The translations under genes and the position numbers were made by a program. 5,103 nucleotides of DNA from Oscillospiraceae bacterium (GTDB lineage: Bacteria; Bacillota; Clostridia; Oscillospirales; Oscillospiraceae). Location of the stretch: contig JAFZQQ010000166.1 of NCBI GenBank assembly GCA_017620315.1, positions 1 to 5,103 on the forward strand. The letters run 5' to 3'. Positions 4,851 through 5,103 of the stretch are shown here, in pieces. Each line of letters starts with the position of its first letter. The stretch's first letter is position 1. The notes beneath the pieces are model-generated. The model was not told the DNA's origin and made no database searches. It was given only the letters and a program-made list of their open reading frames with translations.

Positions 4851-5103
4851 TAGTTCGCACCTCCCTTGATCTCTTCAAGCGCACGCTGCATGTCTTCCTT
4901 GCTGAGGTCGACGTGGTGGTTCTTCTCGTGCATCGCCTCAACGAACGAAACGCCGCAGCCCTTCGTGGTGTTGAGGATTATCATAGTGGGCTTGCCGCTG
5001 CCGCGGTTCTTCTTCGCCTGTTCGACGGCGTCCTTCACCGCGTAGGGGTCGTTGCCGTCGGCGAGCTCGATGACGTTCCAGCCGAACGCCGCCCACTTCT
5101 CCG
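4850..5103 (-). CDS. Transketolase, N-terminal subunit (ThDP/PP domain), C-terminal end only
   Basis: The frame is open to the right edge of the window, which shows only the last 83 residues before a TAA. It begins within E-K-W-A-A-F-G-W-N-V-I-E-L-A-D-G, the typical end of the transketolase PP domain, and continues through G-K-P-T-M-I-I-L-N-T-T-K-G-x-G-V-S-F. In canonical transketolases this is followed by a W-H-G-x-x-P-type motif carrying an active-site His. Here it reads K-N-H-H-V-D, so the His is kept but its neighbours are altered. The protein pairs with the C-terminal subunit encoded directly downstream, with a one-base overlap, to form the heteromeric enzyme. An apparent GTG start at 5038 is internal and is not the true start, since family similarity continues upstream of it. 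If the cluster is sulfoglycolytic this is one half of SqwGH. Confidence 0.9.
   Translation of the reverse strand, partial: EKWAAFGWNVIELADGNDPYAVKDAVEQAKKNRGSGKPTMIILNTTKGCGVSFVEAMHEKNHHVDLSKEDMQRALEEIKGGAN
4859..4867 (-). promoter_or_regulatory. Ribosome binding site of transketolase C-subunit gene
   Basis: AAGGGAGGT on the minus strand, inside the last codons of the N-subunit gene and 8 nt before the ATG at 4850. It favours this start over the in-frame ATG two codons later, which would be about 14 nt away. It also supports coupled synthesis of the two subunits. Confidence 0.75.

Noticed and set aside
3885..4853. Long plus-strand open frame (322 residues) opposite the transketolase C subunit
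   Set aside because: It is antisense, rich in Asp/Val/Leu/Gly/Ala repeats of mirrored codons, with no domain. The transketolase frame is unambiguous.
5036..5038. GTG at 5038 as the start of a short separate gene
   Set aside because: The same frame continues upstream to the window edge with clear transketolase N-subunit similarity (F-G-W-N-V-I-E), so the codon is an internal Val.

Overview
The window holds seven co-oriented genes, all on the minus strand, packed as one probable operon read from right to left. High GC by eye, strong AGGAGG-type ribosome binding sites, a transketolase split into two subunits, a ROK repressor-like protein and a DUF4867-type protein all suggest a GC-rich anaerobic Clostridia/Oscillospiraceae-like Firmicute, perhaps from a gut. 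The organism assignment is inference from style and gene content; there is no RNA marker in the window.

Layout in transcription order: the C-terminal end of the transketolase N-terminal (ThDP-binding) subunit (5103-4850, cut by the window edge); the transketolase C-terminal subunit (4850-3927); a 75-nt gap with a perfect 11-bp hairpin; an RpiB/LacAB-fold isomerase (3851-3375); an iron-type alcohol dehydrogenase (3385-2285); an EamA/DMT-family transporter with ten membrane segments (2288-1362); a ROK-family DNA-binding regulator (1316-117, possible upstream TTG start at 1337); and the first 39 codons of a DUF4867-like protein (117-1, cut by the window edge). Four of the six junctions overlap by 1 to 11 nt, so translational coupling is likely. 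No stretch over 300 nt lacks a gene, and no tRNA, rRNA, CRISPR, insertion sequence or long direct repeat was seen.

Together the genes fit the sulfoglycolytic transketolase (sulfo-TK) pathway for sulfoquinovose better than ordinary pentose metabolism. In that pathway a two-subunit transketolase (SqwGH) takes a C2 unit from 6-deoxy-6-sulfofructose, an RpiB-like isomerase (SqwI) turns 4-deoxy-4-sulfoerythrose into the erythrulose, the transketolase acts again to leave sulfoacetaldehyde, and a metal-dependent alcohol dehydrogenase (SqwF) reduces this to isethionate for export. The strongest sequence support is in the isomerase. It keeps the catalytic Cys66/Thr68 but has Ile where RpiB has the ring-opening His99, and it lacks the GGRHxxR phosphate motif. 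That is what would be expected for an acyclic, non-phosphorylated C4 substrate. The transketolase C subunit also departs from the canonical substrate-binding residues (His461 to Asp and Asp469 to Asn, E. coli TktA numbering). The pathway assignment is inference: the sulfoquinovosidase, sulfoquinovose isomerase and importer that would clinch it are not in the window and would have to lie on its flanks.
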